From contig CAJNDS010001113.1 of NCBI GenBank assembly GCA_905221605.1, positions 687,501-751,500 of the forward strand: a DNA stretch of 64,000 nt, written 5' to 3'. The notes beneath the pieces were generated by a model. It saw only the letters and a list, made by a program, of their open reading frames with translations, was not told where the DNA came from and did no database searches. This DNA is from Symbiodinium natans. Taxonomy: Eukaryota; Sar; Dinophyceae; Suessiales; Symbiodiniaceae. A program made the translations under genes and the position numbers. Shown in pieces: positions 40,951-52,400 of this stretch (the stretch's first letter is position 1; each line of letters starts with the position of its first letter).

Positions 40951-42505
40951 CTCAGGAATGTGGCCACATGTACTGCTCCCTAAACCCGAAACCCTAAACC
41001 TTGAAACCCTAAACCCTGGTTAAACGGTTTAGGTTTTCGGTTACCATATGTAGGTACGCTTTAAGGATTGACAAACAGGGCACCGAGTTCCTCCTGATTT
41101 CCTACCAGGAAGTAGTAAGTCTGACTGGTTAACCTCGCAGAGAATCAGGGGGTTCAGGGTGGGAATCATTAGGTCACAGGCGCACAAGAAGTGTTTTGGG
41201 CAATAATGCTCGTGAACACGTGGCCTGGCTGCTAACCAGGGAATGAGGACAGCACATTGCATCGTGAAAAACTCATCTGACAAGCACGAGTTCTTTTTTA
41301 CGGATGCAGGCCCCTAAGCCCTAAAAATCTAAAATTCGACTCGGCATGCGGCCGAGAGCACAAGCAGGACAGGTCTCCTTCCGCCCTTCCCAACCGCCGT
41401 TTAACGTGATCTTTGCTTGTTTTTTTTTGCGCGCTAGGGCTTCTGAATTGCTTGGTCTAACTTACAATGGCCGAATTAGGGCTGTACCTGGCATAGGGCA
41501 AGACACCATTCAACCTGTGGTTCTGTGCACATGCAACGAGTTCTTGGCCAAAAACCTAGGGCCTAGAATCATCACAGTCCCCTAAGAAACCAAAACTTTC
41601 TGCGACTTACACTCGTTTCTCGAAACTCCTGCGACAAGGAAGCTTCACATCAACCAACTTCGGGCTTCGGGCTGAGGCTTGCGCAGCAAATAACAAAACC
41701 TCCCGGTCGCGGACGCGAAATTTTATACATTAACCCCAAAACCTTAAACCGCCTAAACCCTAAACCCTAAACCCAAAACCCAAAACCCTAAACCCTAATA
41801 CCCAAAACCCTAAACTCTAAACCCTAGGCCCTAAACCCTGTTTCCAACCTGAGTCGGGCAAACACAAGGTCCCCACAAGTACCGAAGATCAGTAAGCTTA
41901 GGGTTTAGGGTTTAGGGTTTAGGGTTTAGGGTTTAGGGTTTAGGGTTTAGGGTTTAGAGTTTAGGGTTTAGGAGCTCAGGTTAAAGGGTTGCGGGTTTGG
42001 GGATTGTTTTGCCAGATGAAAGCCCTAAACCCGAAACCCTGATCCATGAACTTTAAACCTAAACCCTAAACCCTAATCCCTATAGTCCCTAAACTAAGCG
42101 GGCCTCAGATAAGCATACCCGCCGCCAAGCCTCAGTCGGCAACACAGCCGGGGTAGGTTTGTTTTTGTTTCAGGGAAAGAGGCAGCAGAACATGTGGTGG
42201 CATTCCCGTCATGGGCAAACTCTACCCTTAAGCCTTTGCTGCCCAATGACAGAGTAGGGTTTAGAGTTGAAGGTCTAGGGTTCAGAGTTTAGGGCTCCAA
42301 ACCTTGTCAAGTCATCCAGAGCCCGGGTTTCGGGTTTAGGGTTTAGGGTTTAGGGTTTAAGGTTTACATGGGCTTAGGAATGCCTCGCAGTTCAGTGGAC
42401 AGCCAAATGGGGTGAAACCGTCACGTGACAGAGAAGACCGTGTCAAGATCCTCACGTATCCTCCCCCCGAAGCCATGCCTAAGCTACTCTAAGCCCTAGA
42501 AAAAA
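40951..42505. other. ITS-rich region probably holding upstream ankyrin-gene exons
   Basis: ITS at 41750-41840 (CCCTAAA) and 41897-41972 (TTTAGGG). Minus-strand islands with splice-like edges include GAGTTTCGAGAAACGAGT before GTAAGTC (about 41610-41630) and GATCTTGACACGG before GTCACG (about 42425-42450), but I could not chain them to the exon at 40891-40950. An 80-codon minus-strand frame (41041-41283) is unrecognised. Confidence 0.35.
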
Positions 42506-42599
42506 CCCTAAACCCTAAACCCTAAACCCTAAACCCTAAACCCTAAACCCTAAACCCTAAACCCTAAACCCTAAACCCTAAACCCTAAACCCTAACCCT
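42506..42599 (-). repeat. ITS array, CCCTAAA, about 13 units
   Basis: Lies immediately downstream of the stop codon of the terminal exon at 42601-42678, so it would be 3' UTR or spacer. Confidence 0.95.
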
Positions 42600-42600
42600 C

Positions 42601-42678
42601 CTAGCTCATCGGTTCTCGCTCAGCTCCCGGCGGGAAGGGCCACAGGAACTTGCGCAGGAAGGCGGCCGTTTTTTCAAA
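42601..42678 (-). CDS. Terminal exon of a second minus-strand gene (gene B)
   Basis: After an acceptor-like AAGTTGCCAG, 25 codons encode FEKTAAFLRKFLWPFPPGAE plus a short tail ending in TAG (42601-42603). An alternative acceptor gives another frame ending in TGA 4 bases earlier, so frame is not certain. No family recognised. Its upstream exons should lie at higher coordinates, where exon-like minus-strand islands are found. Confidence 0.45.
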   Translation of the reverse strand, partial: FEKTAAFLRKFLWPFPPGAEREPMS

Positions 42679-42712
42679 CTGGCAACTTCGCAGTGGCGGG
42701 TTTAGGGTTTAC

Positions 42713-42872
42713 AGGGTTTATAGGGTTTATAAAGGGTTTAAAGGGTTTATAGGGTTTATAGGGTTTATAGGGTTTATAGGGTTTATAGGGCTTAGGGGGT
42801 CTATAGGGTTTATAGGGTTTTAAGGGTTTATAGGGTTTACAGGGTTCATGGGGTTTATAGGGTTTATGGCTT
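42713..42872 (+). repeat. Variant telomeric array, TTTATAGGG (9-bp unit)
   Basis: About 15 units of GGGTTTATA with some TTTACAGGG and TTTAAAGGG. Resumes after 43897, so it appears split by the element described next. Confidence 0.9.
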
Positions 42873-43897
42873 AATCCGTTCCCCCTAATATAAAAGGCCC
42901 CCCCCCCCCTTGTATAAAAACCCCCGAAGGGTTTTTAATATCAGGGAGGGTTCTTATCGTTTGTCCGAGAAACCAGCCCGTCCTTATTGTAGCATGCTGG
43001 CTCAGCAGCCAAGCCTGGGCTTAAGCCTGACCCAGCCTGTCTGCAGACCCAGGCCAGAGAGAGATCAGACGTGTTTCAGTGAATGACAGTTCAAGCAAGG
43101 TAGGAGACCAGCTGCACTGAGAGGCTGTCTGCAGCATGGCCAGCGACCAGACCGAGGTTGCAGACAACGAGGCTCACACTGTCTGAGTCAGAGGCAACCT
43201 AACTAATTAGCCCGAAAGCAGCCAGGACGCCCTCGTCGAGGCCTTGGTGAAGCAGACCGAGTTGCTGACAGCTCTGGTCACAAGAAGAGAGCTTGCTGCC
43301 AGGCTGGGGGCAGAAGGCACAGAGGTGGCAGACTTGGAGAGAGAGAGTCCTGCAGAGGAGAGCTCGCAGCCTTCGCAAACACAGAGTTCGCAGCCTCGCA
43401 AGAGAGAGGTGCCCGGTCTCGAGAGAGAGAGTCTTGCAGACAGCTCGCAGCCTTCAGCAAGACAGAGTTCGCAGCCTCGCAAGAAACCTCACATCAGCCC
43501 AGCAGTGAGGTCGCAGCCCTCACAGGAGCTTGAGACTCCTGAGCTGAGCAGAGAGAGGGGTCTGAAGCGCCCCTCCAGCTTTCAGACACCCACCCCTTAG
43601 CTGTTCAGACAAGGCTAACAGTCAGGCCGCCCAGCGCAGGCCTGACTGAAAGCCAGGCAGACAAGCACGGAACAGACAGTCCGGCAAAAACAGTCAGAGC
43701 CTTGCAGCCTTGTGTTAGGCTTAGGGTCGAGGGTTTTAGGGTTTAGGGTTAGGGTTTAGGGTTTAGGGTTTAGGGCCTCCCCCCCCCTAATCCCCCCCCT
43801 AACTCTGTAGAGGTTTTAATAGGGACAGACCCGGGATCGGTATTTGGGGCCGGGGGGATTTTTACATTAGGGGTATTAATATTAGGGGGAACGGATT
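42873..43897. mobile_element. Candidate 1.03-kb element with inverted ends inside a TTTATAGGG array
   Basis: Left AATCCGTTCCCCCTAATAT (42873-42891), right its exact inverse (43879-43897), both running on into C-rich/G-rich degenerate extensions. Array sequence of the same 9-bp type flanks both sides. The interior holds a 130-codon open stretch and, near the right end, a TTTAGGG array (about 43736-43777). Alternatively the two ends are separate MITEs in opposite orientation. Confidence 0.5.
43211..43600 (+). CDS. Unrecognised coding-like stretch inside the candidate element
   Basis: Open from just after a TAG (43208) to TAG (43598-43600), without an early ATG. It starts helically (SQDALVEALVKQTELLTALV) and then becomes Ser/Gln/Pro/Arg-rich with a doubled unit (ERESPAEESSQPSQTQSSQP and ERESLADSSQPSARQSSQP). 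The DNA repeat (about 66 bp, twice) explains the doubling. Could be the remnant of an element-encoded protein or a host exon. No family recognised. Confidence 0.3.
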   Translation, partial: PESSQDALVEALVKQTELLTALVTRRELAARLGAEGTEVADLERESPAEESSQPSQTQSSQPRKREVPGLERESLADSSQPSARQSSQPRKKPHISPAVRSQPSQELETPELSRERGLKRPSSFQTPTP

Positions 43898-44068
43898 ATA
43901 GGGTTTATAGGGTTTAGGGTTGCAGGCTTGTGGACCAGAAGTAGAGGTGTTGAGGGTACGGAGGGAGAAAAGGGGGGGGGGCTGCCTATAGATAACTTCT
44001 GGGAGCCCCTTTCATGCCCTTAACCTCCTAAACAAAGGAACCTAAATCCTGAACTCTAACTTTCGGAG

Positions 44069-44145
44069 GAACACATTTGTGGATGAAGTGCGCGGTTACA
44101 TCATACATACTTACAGAAGCAGCAAAGAAGCCGCTTCTAAGGCAG
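44069..44145 (+). CDS. Possible plus-strand exon
   Basis: Between CTTTCGGAG and GTTTCC, 25 codons read NTFVDEVRGYIIHTYRSSKE then AASKA. Splice-like edges, but it is on the strand opposite to the other exons in this domain, so it may be a chance ORF or a gene within an intron. Confidence 0.3.
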
Positions 44146-44366
44146 GTTTCCGAAAATTATGATGATGGGCCCCTTTTGAAGTGCGCTGTGCCGTAGCTGT
44201 GGATGATGAAAGGGGGACCCATGGTTTTTGGAACATTGAGGAACTCCATGTGTCTTCGGTTGGCTTGAATGCTGCTGCTTGAAGACAGTTGTAATTCGAG
44301 ATGCTGAGGTTAAAAGAGGGAAACCTTACACTCTAGACCCCACCTGCGAACACTGCCGGAACAATT

Positions 44367-44452
44367 CCTAAACCCTAAACCCTAAACCCTAAACCCTAAA
44401 CCCGAAAACCTAAACCCTAAACCCTAAACCCTAAACCCTAAACCCTAAACCC
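44367..44452 (-). repeat. ITS array, CCCTAAA, about 12 units
   Basis: Adjacent to the exon-like island 44471-44529, on the 3' side of its donor. Confidence 0.9.
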
Positions 44453-44470
44453 TCGTCAAGGGATCGACAC

Positions 44471-44529
44471 TGGTGGTTCCTAAGCTTCCTTTTTTATTCT
44501 GCATGCCTTGAAATACATCATCAGGTTCG
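44471..44529 (-). CDS. Exon-like island (EPDDVFQGMQNKKGSLGTT)
   Basis: Preceded on the minus strand by the strong acceptor ATGTTCGGCTTTTGCAG and followed by GTGTCGATCC. 59 bp, enters in phase 2 and leaves in phase 1. A neighbouring island at 44682-44709 (EIVRAVQPA, acceptor AAAGCTCACCCAG, donor GTTTGT) is similar but leaves in phase 1, so the two do not join directly. Confidence 0.45.
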
Positions 44530-44814
44530 CTGCAAAAGCCGAACATATGAGGGGTTCGGGTGATGCGCCGGGTTCGAGCTCAGGGCTCAAGGAATTTCTG
44601 GGACACTATGAACCCTAAGCCCTAAGCCATAAAAGCCACAAAAAAAAACAGTAAAAACAAAAACAAGATACACAAACAAACATGCCGGCTGGACGGCACG
44701 GACGATCTCCTGGGTGAGCTTTGGGGGGGGCGGCTGTCTCACTACCGGTCTCCATGAGCCGTACGTAATCAAAACCCCTATGCGCCTCGAATGAGATATC
44801 TATATCTATACCTT

Positions 44815-44895
44815 TATCTGCATCTATATATATATACATAGACACACATAAATCATTTTGCAACAGGTATACACATGTATATATATATATATATG
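44815..44895. repeat. AT/ATCT microsatellites
   Basis: TATCTATATCTATACC with TATATATATA runs on both sides of a short unique stretch. Confidence 0.8.
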
Positions 44896-45102
44896 TTTGT
44901 ATTCTAGAACTATTGACGACATTGCTGTTACTTTGAAAAAGGATCCTAAACCCTACCTAGAGCCGTTGAGCCCTGAAGCCCTAAAGCCCCCTGAAGCCCC
45001 TAAGCCCTCGGATGCCCCCAATAGCGCCTCAATGCTTGCACCCTAAACTCCCGAATAGACCCCCAAAGCCCTTGATCCTACACCCTAAGCCCTAAACAGT
45101 AC

Positions 45103-45170
45103 ATCCTAAACCCTAAACCCTAAACCCTAAACCCCAAACCCCAAACCCTAAACCCTAAACCCTAAACCCC
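45103..45170 (-). repeat. ITS array, CCCTAAA/CCCCAAA
   Basis: About nine units. The following 45260-45850 contains decayed TTTAGGG units with repeated GTGTTTAGGGA(G/A)TATAAGGA motifs. Confidence 0.85.
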
Positions 45171-46394
45171 CCAAGCTCCTAAAGCTAGACCTCAACCCCG
45201 TCCCCGAAGCCCGGCCTTGCGCGAGGCAGGATCCTCGAAGTTACCTTGCGTCACCTGAGTGTTGGGTTTAGTGTTGAGTGTTTAGGGAGTATAAGGACAG
45301 GGTTTCAGGGTCTAGGGTTTAGGGAGTATAAGGAACGGGTCTAGGGTTTAGGCTTTCGGGTTCAGGGTTTAGTGTTGAGTGTTTAGGAAAGGAGTTAGGG
45401 TTTAGAGCTTAGCGTTGAGTGTTTAGGGAATATATAAGGAAAGGGTTTACGGTTTAGGGTTTAGGGCTTATAGGGCTTAGGGATTAGGGTTCAGGGTTTT
45501 GGGCTTACGGTTTAGGGTTTGGGGTTTAGGGTAATTGGGGGTTCCCCTGTTGAAGAAGGTTCCTAACTCAGGATACTTTCAGCCTTATAGCATTTGAGGG
45601 TGCCACATCGGCAACCGACCTCCAAAGCGTTTCCTGTTCTGTCCAGGCTGCGCTTCTTGGGTTTAGGGTTTAGGGTTTAGTGCTGAGCCAGTAGAAGGTT
45701 TAGGGCTTGAAACCCTCCCTGATTTCTTAGGCCTTAGGGTTCAGGGTGTGTGGTTTCGGTGTTTTGGGGTTTGAGGGTTTAGGGGGGTCGGGCTTAGGGA
45801 TTTCTAGTGTTTAGGGGTTAGGTTTGCGAGAAGCTTTGCTCCTTAAAGCGTAAACCCTGAACCCTGAACCCTACTTGGAGGTCCATACTTATGCAACCCC
45901 AATTAGTGTACTGATAAGCCCCCGAAGTCCCCTAAGTAGGTTATGAGCAGACTTACAATTGTGGCTATAAGTAACCCTCTAGGGAAGTTACTTGAAGTTA
46001 CATGGTCCCTTATATTCTCCGTGCCGTCTTTAAACAGGGTTCTGGAGTATGGCCCGTGGGCTTTATAGGGTATTTAGGGGGTATATAGCGGGTGGGTTTA
46101 GGGAACTCCTTGCCGAGGTGTGGGAGCAGAACCCAAAAAACTGTACTGATATGGAAGCTGTACCTCAACCCTAAACTCTAAACCCGAAGCCCTAAACTAC
46201 CCTAAACCCCAAGGTCTCTAGACTTCCTAGCACACCCCTCAGCCTTGGGGTGTAGGCTTAGAGTTTCAGGCTTAAAGTTGAGGGTTGAGGCTTGAGGGTT
46301 TAGGGTTTAGGGTTAAGGGTTTAAGGTTTCAGGCATAGAGTTGATGACTCTAGGGTTTAGGGCTTACTGTTGGTTCAGGGTTTTGGGGCTTTGT

Positions 46395-48090
46395 CAGGTT
46401 GTGCGGTCGTCGTCTCGGACGATGTCGACGAATTGAAGTACGCCTTTTCCACGTATCTGTTTAATACGGATCACTGTAGGCCGACTCATGTTCATGAAAC
46501 TGCAAGGACTTCCGCCGCTGCCTCTCGAAAACCAGGCAAATCAAAAACATCCCGAAGCGTTCGAACTGCTCGTGTTCGGGGAACAATTTCTCCGCCGTGT
46601 GTGCGTAGATCCGCGCGCAGCATGGCCTTCATCCAGGGCCTTCGCTTGCTCACTGCATGACACGTCACGTGCTTCGCGCTCTCAGAAAGTCAAGTATCAT
46701 TTGAACGCAAAAGTCCTTGATGACATGCAGTTTAGTCACTCCAGACCAGACCCGAGAGCATCCATGGACTTGTTCGAGCTCTCGCCATCGTGCGTGAGGC
46801 TTGCGTCCTGCAGACGTATTTCTGACGTTTGGGCACATCCTGATGGGGCGGTCAACGTCCTCGATGCTGTGCAATCTCTCGCACTTGTGGATGTTGATGA
46901 AATGTTCACCCGATGAGGGCGATGTCCATGAAGCGACCTGCTCCAAGCTTCTTGTTTTTTTTTACGCTAGGGGAGTCTTGGAAGCCTCCAGGTCGGCGCA
47001 TGCTGTTGCACGCTGCCAGAGGTGCCGACGATGCGTGAAGTTTACACTCCAGCCGTCAGCGTCCAAACGCACCGGGAAGAAGTGACTGCCGTAGCACATG
47101 ATATAGCTTCCGTGACGTACATCATGTCGCTGTACCGGCCGCAAAGCTTTCCTCAGAGAGTACATCTACTGAAAACGCGGCTTACTAGACCGGATTTAAG
47201 GAAGCTGAGGTTCCCGAACGGCTTCAGCCGTCGACGAGTGCGAGTAGCGGGCCGTGCCGCTCGTACGCGATTTTGAACCCGTGTGCCCGGAGGCAACTCA
47301 CGAGACCTACGTCGCGGTATTTGCAGCCATGGCACCTGTCCCAAGAAGTGATTGCTGTCGAGAAAGTAAGCTGTTTCATTGCATGACAAAGGTCCTCGCG
47401 TATTGTTCTCATTGGCTTTCTGCAACAGGGAACCTGTTGCATGAATGAGCAGGTTCGAGCGCTACAGTCATATGAAGATCTCTACTGCGCCAGCACGCAA
47501 GACTGTTCCAAGGTCGTATGCGGACAAACGACGACCTACGTGCATAGATGAGTCTGCAAATTTGGTTTGAGATCCACAGTGTTCTATTTTGGGTCCAAGT
47601 GGTCGGTCTGGCGATGCCTGCGCGAGTTTTGAAGGAGTCGCGGCCTGACACGCGCAACATGGCGCTGCGACTGGTCCATGTGTTTCGCTTAACTTTAAAA
47701 GAATAGCAGCGTTCCTCCTCGCCCAAAGCCTTTGTACCAGCTAGCTCTGGAAACAATGCGCCAATTTGTCGTGTCCTGGCAGCTGCAGATACGAGTGAGG
47801 TGCAGTAGCAATGGGAGCGCGGATCTACAACACTGCCAGGCCTCGGAGACCCCTGAGCGCGCGGTTGTGCACTTGCGCTGAAAGATGTTCTTGACCAAGT
47901 CATCCCCTGCAGCAGCCGTTCCGGATTGTCGAACGTAGCGCTGCTAACCGTCTCTGACGCACTCTGTGTACTAAAACAGTCAAGAAGCATAATCGATTTC
48001 GATTTGCGCAGACTTCCCAGCCAGATCTGGAGCACCAGCCTAACGATGTACCTGAGAAGCTACGCAATGCTCTCATGATTCATCGGCAGA
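46395..48090 (+). pseudogene. ITS-free 1.7-kb segment with decayed plus-strand coding sequence
   Basis: Protein-like stretches succeed each other in shifting frames: AVVVSDDVDELKYAFSTYLF (about 46398-46470), MKLQGLPPLPLENQANQKHP and AFELLVFGEQFLRRVCVDP (46494-46640), EVYTPAVSVQTHREEVTAVA and IASVTYIMSLYRPQSFPQRV (47034-47165), PEATHETYVAVFAAMAPVP (about 47287-47345), and LTVSDALCVLKQSRSIIDF with DLRRLPSQIWSTSLTMYLRS (about 47945-48065). There is no room for introns at most switches, so frameshifts and stops are the likelier cause. No family recognised; an inserted element or retrocopy inside an intron of gene B is plausible. Confidence 0.4.
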
Positions 48091-48197
48091 GTCGACTTGT
48101 CATAGACAAGACACGTCTGGCTGTTGACTCGCGTGTAAAGGCCGAGTCGTTGATGTCGGGATCCTCCCAATGTGGGTTGTAGTTCGGATGGATGTAC

Positions 48198-48358
48198 CTG
48201 GGGTAGTGGCCGTTGCGACACGCTGCGCTATTTCCAGCAGATCCGCTCTCTTCAGTAATTGCTGAAGCTTGCCCCAGTCACGATCACCTGTCCTTTCGAG
48301 CACGTGATAGTAGCCAGCCACGCGAGTGCGAGGGGCAACATGCAAAGCCCACAAACTT
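48198..48358 (-). CDS. Longest exon-like island of gene B, 161 bp
   Basis: Minus strand between the acceptor-like CATTCATATCCGAG and the donor GTACATCC (exon end CCCCAG). 53 codons including LWALHVAPRTRVAGYYHVLE and RDWGKLQQLLKRADLLEIAQ, with the charge pattern of helical protein. Enters in phase 2, leaves in phase 1. No family recognised. The alternative frame (48252-48434) is also open but less protein-like and does not fit the donor. Confidence 0.5.
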
Positions 48359-48840
48359 CTCGGATATGAATGAAATTGAAGCCAGTGGAAGGGTTTGCGG
48401 GTGTCCTGGGTGCTAGAAGCACCCCATGGCCCACGACGATATGAGAGCCCCCCTACCTTTAGCTACAACCCTAGCAGCACTGCGGAGGCTTGAGACACGG
48501 AACCCCGGTGTTCACAGGGTGTTGCCCCGTTTCCAGATTTCCAGGGACGTAATTTCAAGTTGTGGGTAAGAAGCGCTTCAGATCCGGGTCGCTGAACCTA
48601 AAACCGAAACCGCTTACACACGATAGGGTTCAGCTTTTGGGTTTGTATAGGGTTTAGGGCTAAACCCTAAACCGAAACCCTAGACCCTAAGCCCTAAACC
48701 CTAAACCCTAAACCCCCTCTGAACCCCTTGAAGGGCTTTGCAACTGCACGAGCTCCTTGCTTCGCAGGCTCCAAGGCAGCTCAGTATCGAGCGAAGCCGC
48801 TCCGCATGGTCTTGAAGGGCGCACACTCTGTTGACCTTCC

Positions 48841-48910
48841 AAAAAGGGGGTTAAGGTTTAGGGTTTAGGGTGTAGGGTTTAGGGTTTCCCCCCCCCCCCC
48901 CCCCCCCCCT
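48841..48910. repeat. ITS plus long C-tract
   Basis: TTTAGGG units (48851-48889) followed by a C-run of about 20 bases. Confidence 0.85.
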
Positions 48911-49428
48911 CAATGCTATGGGCTTTTGGCTTTCTAGGGCTTACAGCCCCGAACCCTAGACCAGCGATGGAGAGGGTGCTGCTTTTAGGGTTTAGGGTTT
49001 AGCGTTGAGGCTTCCGGTGCAGCCTCCACCATGGAAAGCGCAAAAACCGACAGCCTACAAACTGACTGAAGCCCTGGTTGTAGAATGTAAAACTCTCCCT
49101 ACAGGCAAGGGGAGACAGAAAACCTTGTCTATTGGGTAAACATCCCCGTGCTAAGGGTGATATATATATATAGGTTATTGCAGGATGAACCCGATCTTGG
49201 GGGGACTATTCGCCCAAGGTTTATGTCAGGATGAACCCCTACCTGCCCCAACTGCAGAGCCAACAGAAAAGTCCCCAACGCAGACAGCCGTGGCTACGTG
49301 CCAACGTCGAGTCCTTAAACTTTAAGCCTGTGGCTTAGGGTTTAAGGTTTCGGTTTCAGTGTTTAGGGTTTAGGGTTGCGGGTTGAGGGTTTAGGGTTTA
49401 GGGTTTAGGGTCTCGAGTGCCTTGACAC

Positions 49429-52400
49429 CACTTCTCGTACAAATTGGGGAATCAGGTGCGGAGCGGCCTTCGTCAGTGTGTTTTGGGGTGCAGGACCCAG
49501 GTACATGAAAGCCCCTTTTTGGCATGGCTGGGGGGGGGGGGGGGTACCCTAAACCCTAAACCCTAACCGGGTGCCTAAATTCCGAAGCAACCGAGTTGTT
49601 TGGCCTGCGGAACTTCTCCGAGTTCACCTGAAAGTATGATCCTCTGCTTGGGAGTATGTATGGGCAGGAAACGGGCAATTCCCAAACCCCTTATATATTT
49701 AAGGTTTAGGGTTTAGGGTTCAGGGTTTAGGGTTTAGGGCCCGGATCCCCCAACCGGGTACCTCAAAACCCCAAAATGCGGGCCCTTGCTGGTGCTTAGC
49801 TTCCGGTACTGAAACCTGAGAGTCTGCGCTGTTGGAAACGATGAGACAGCAACGGATGTGTAGTCTTCGTATATACATATATGTAGAGAGAGAGAGAGCG
49901 GGAGTGACAACAATGATCTTGAGGACAGAAACGAAAAACCACGAAAAAATAATGACATAATGCCAGGGAGAAAGACAGAGACAGACCCCAAACGCAACCA
50001 TAATTTAAGTCAACCCCCATCGTTGGGGGGGGTCGGCCATCAGTTCAGTTGCAACTTGTTTCCGTCAACTCTTTTAAAGCAGGCCTGTAAACTCATGACG
50101 GGGGTTTAGTCTCAGGGTAGCTACTCCCTGTAAACAGGGGACCCCTTAGAACCCAAGGGCCCATACTTCAGAACCCTTTAAAGAAGGCAAGGGGAAAATT
50201 AAGGGGTACCATGTAGCTACCCTTATAGGTACTAGGGTTGCAATAGGGAATCTTCTTAAGGGGTCTTCGGGCTCTTTGTGCATGTCTCCGCGTCCTCCGC
50301 TCTCGTAATCCTCTGGTTCATCGGCAGAAACGAGGAAAACCACCTGCTGCTTCAGGAGTGAATAAGCCCTATAAAGCCCTCAACCCAAAACCCCTCAGCC
50401 CTAAACCGTACAAAGCCCTAAACCCTGAACTCCATCTAAAGAACCCACAAGCCCCTTATAGGATTCTTTGGGTAACCCACAATAAAACAGGAAGGAGGTC
50501 TTGTTCCAAGACGCAGAGCTTCTTCAAAGGGTTCAGACGTACATCGGAATCGCTTTAGGGTTTAGGGTTTAGGGTTTAGGATTTGGGGTTTAGGGTTTAG
50601 GATTTAGGTTTTAGGGTTTCAGCTTTAGGGTTTAGGGTTCAGGGGAGACTTCGCCCTGAACATACGCGATCACCTGGGACGTGACATCTGAGTGCACGGC
50701 AGGAGCATCGCACTTCCTCACTGCGGAGCTCAGGGTATTTAGGGTTTAGGGCTTAGGGTTTAGGGTTTAGGGCTACTGGTTGCACCTTAACCTCTGTGCC
50801 GCTTAGGGCCAAACACATACTTGTTGATACTCCCTTGGGCTTGATAGAAACGAAGAAGACATGAAGAACAAATCCTTAGGCGACAAGAGTACATGAGCCA
50901 GGTTTATCACTTTGAAATACGACTTAAAATCTCGGAGGTACGCAGAATAGCGCCGCAGACCATTTGCCTCTTCCGAGCGCAGACTCCCAGTAGCCCAGTA
51001 GCCATATACTTTTTAGGGTACCCTTTTTTGGGGTTGGTAGTTCCTTTATAAGGGAACCCAGACCCCCAAAAACGGTTAAGGGTACCACTGCGCTGCCAAG
51101 GACTACTGTCCACGAGAAGCTTTGAATCACTACCCTAAACCCTAAACCCTAAACCCTAAACCCTAAACCCTAAACCCTAAAGCCTAAACACTAACCCAGG
51201 CCCCCCGCGCGAGCAGACGCTCTGGGCTGACGCCGTCCCATATACCCAGGCGATGCAGCAGAGGGGTTGCCATCCTGGCAACTGCTGAGAGTTTTGCGGT
51301 GACAACAGCTACCAGGTTCTTGTAATCAGAGTACACTCCCCCCCCCCCCCCCGCCACTCCCTAAACCCTAACCCTAAACCCTAAACCCTAAACCCCAAAC
51401 CCTAAACCCTAAACCCCAACACCCTAAACCCCGCACTTTTCAAGCGCTGAGCTCCAGGAGTCCATGACTTCAGGGAGGAGGCATCGGGCTTCTGCGGCTT
51501 GGTGGTTTAGGGTTTAGGGTTTAGGGTTTAGGGATATAGGGTTTAGGGATATATCGGGTATAGGGGGTTTAGGGTGGAGGGCTCGCAGGGCTAAGGTGTC
51601 AGGGCTATTAGCGCTCTAGTTCTTCAGAGCTTTCGGTTTGCGTTCAGTGCTTTGTGCTTGTCTTGAAGCCCTTAACCCTTGCGCCCTAAACCCCAAAAAC
51701 CCTAAAACCCCAGAGCCTTTAAACGACCCTGAAGCCCTGAAGCCCTGAATCCCTAAACTGGGTTTTTCCAAGATAGGCCTACCCTTTCAAGGATGGTATT
51801 CCTAGAAACAGGACTTCTAGCATTTAAGGTGGGAATAGTAGGGATGCCCCCTATCTTGGGAAGTGCCCATAGGATTTTAGAAGAAAGCCTATTCGAAAGC
51901 TTCAGCCTGAGCCATGTTAAGACCCCGGCACACCACAAGCGAACTCAGCGCCCAGGTACTCAGCACCTGGTGGCAAAAAAACACTGAGGGCTCAAGTTTC
52001 TGGTCTATAGGGTTTAGGGTTTAGGGTTCAAGGGTTTACGCCGCAGCGCCCCTTGGGAGTGTTTAGGAAAGCCTTATAGGGCTTCTAACTGAGTTGCCGG
52101 CCCCCCCTCAAGTGCCAGACTGCTCTTTTCCTCCACTCGCACAGTTTAAGTTCTGATGAAAGTTTTCGAGGTGTGCCCCAAACTACCCATCACAGCGGCC
52201 AGTGGCCTTCAAAATGAAAGGCAGAAAAGCCGGGTAAGTTGGAGGTCGGCGGTAAGAACTCCAAGCATACTTTGTAGCTCATGCTGCAAGCAGCTTCCAA
52301 GAAAAAAATAGGTGTTCGTGTTGCAGTTAGAGTTCGGGTCCTTGGTAGCCCGGCAACCATGTTATACTAAGGGCACCCTGTTTTGGGTTGCCTAACCCTA

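Noticed and set aside
44560-44590. tRNA-like T-arm (GGTTCGAGCTC)
   Set aside because: No acceptor, D or anticodon stem could be folded around it.
47583-47603. Second spliced-leader-like match (CTATTTTGGGTCCAAG)
   Set aside because: Needs an insertion and lacks the conserved 5' part; not better than chance.
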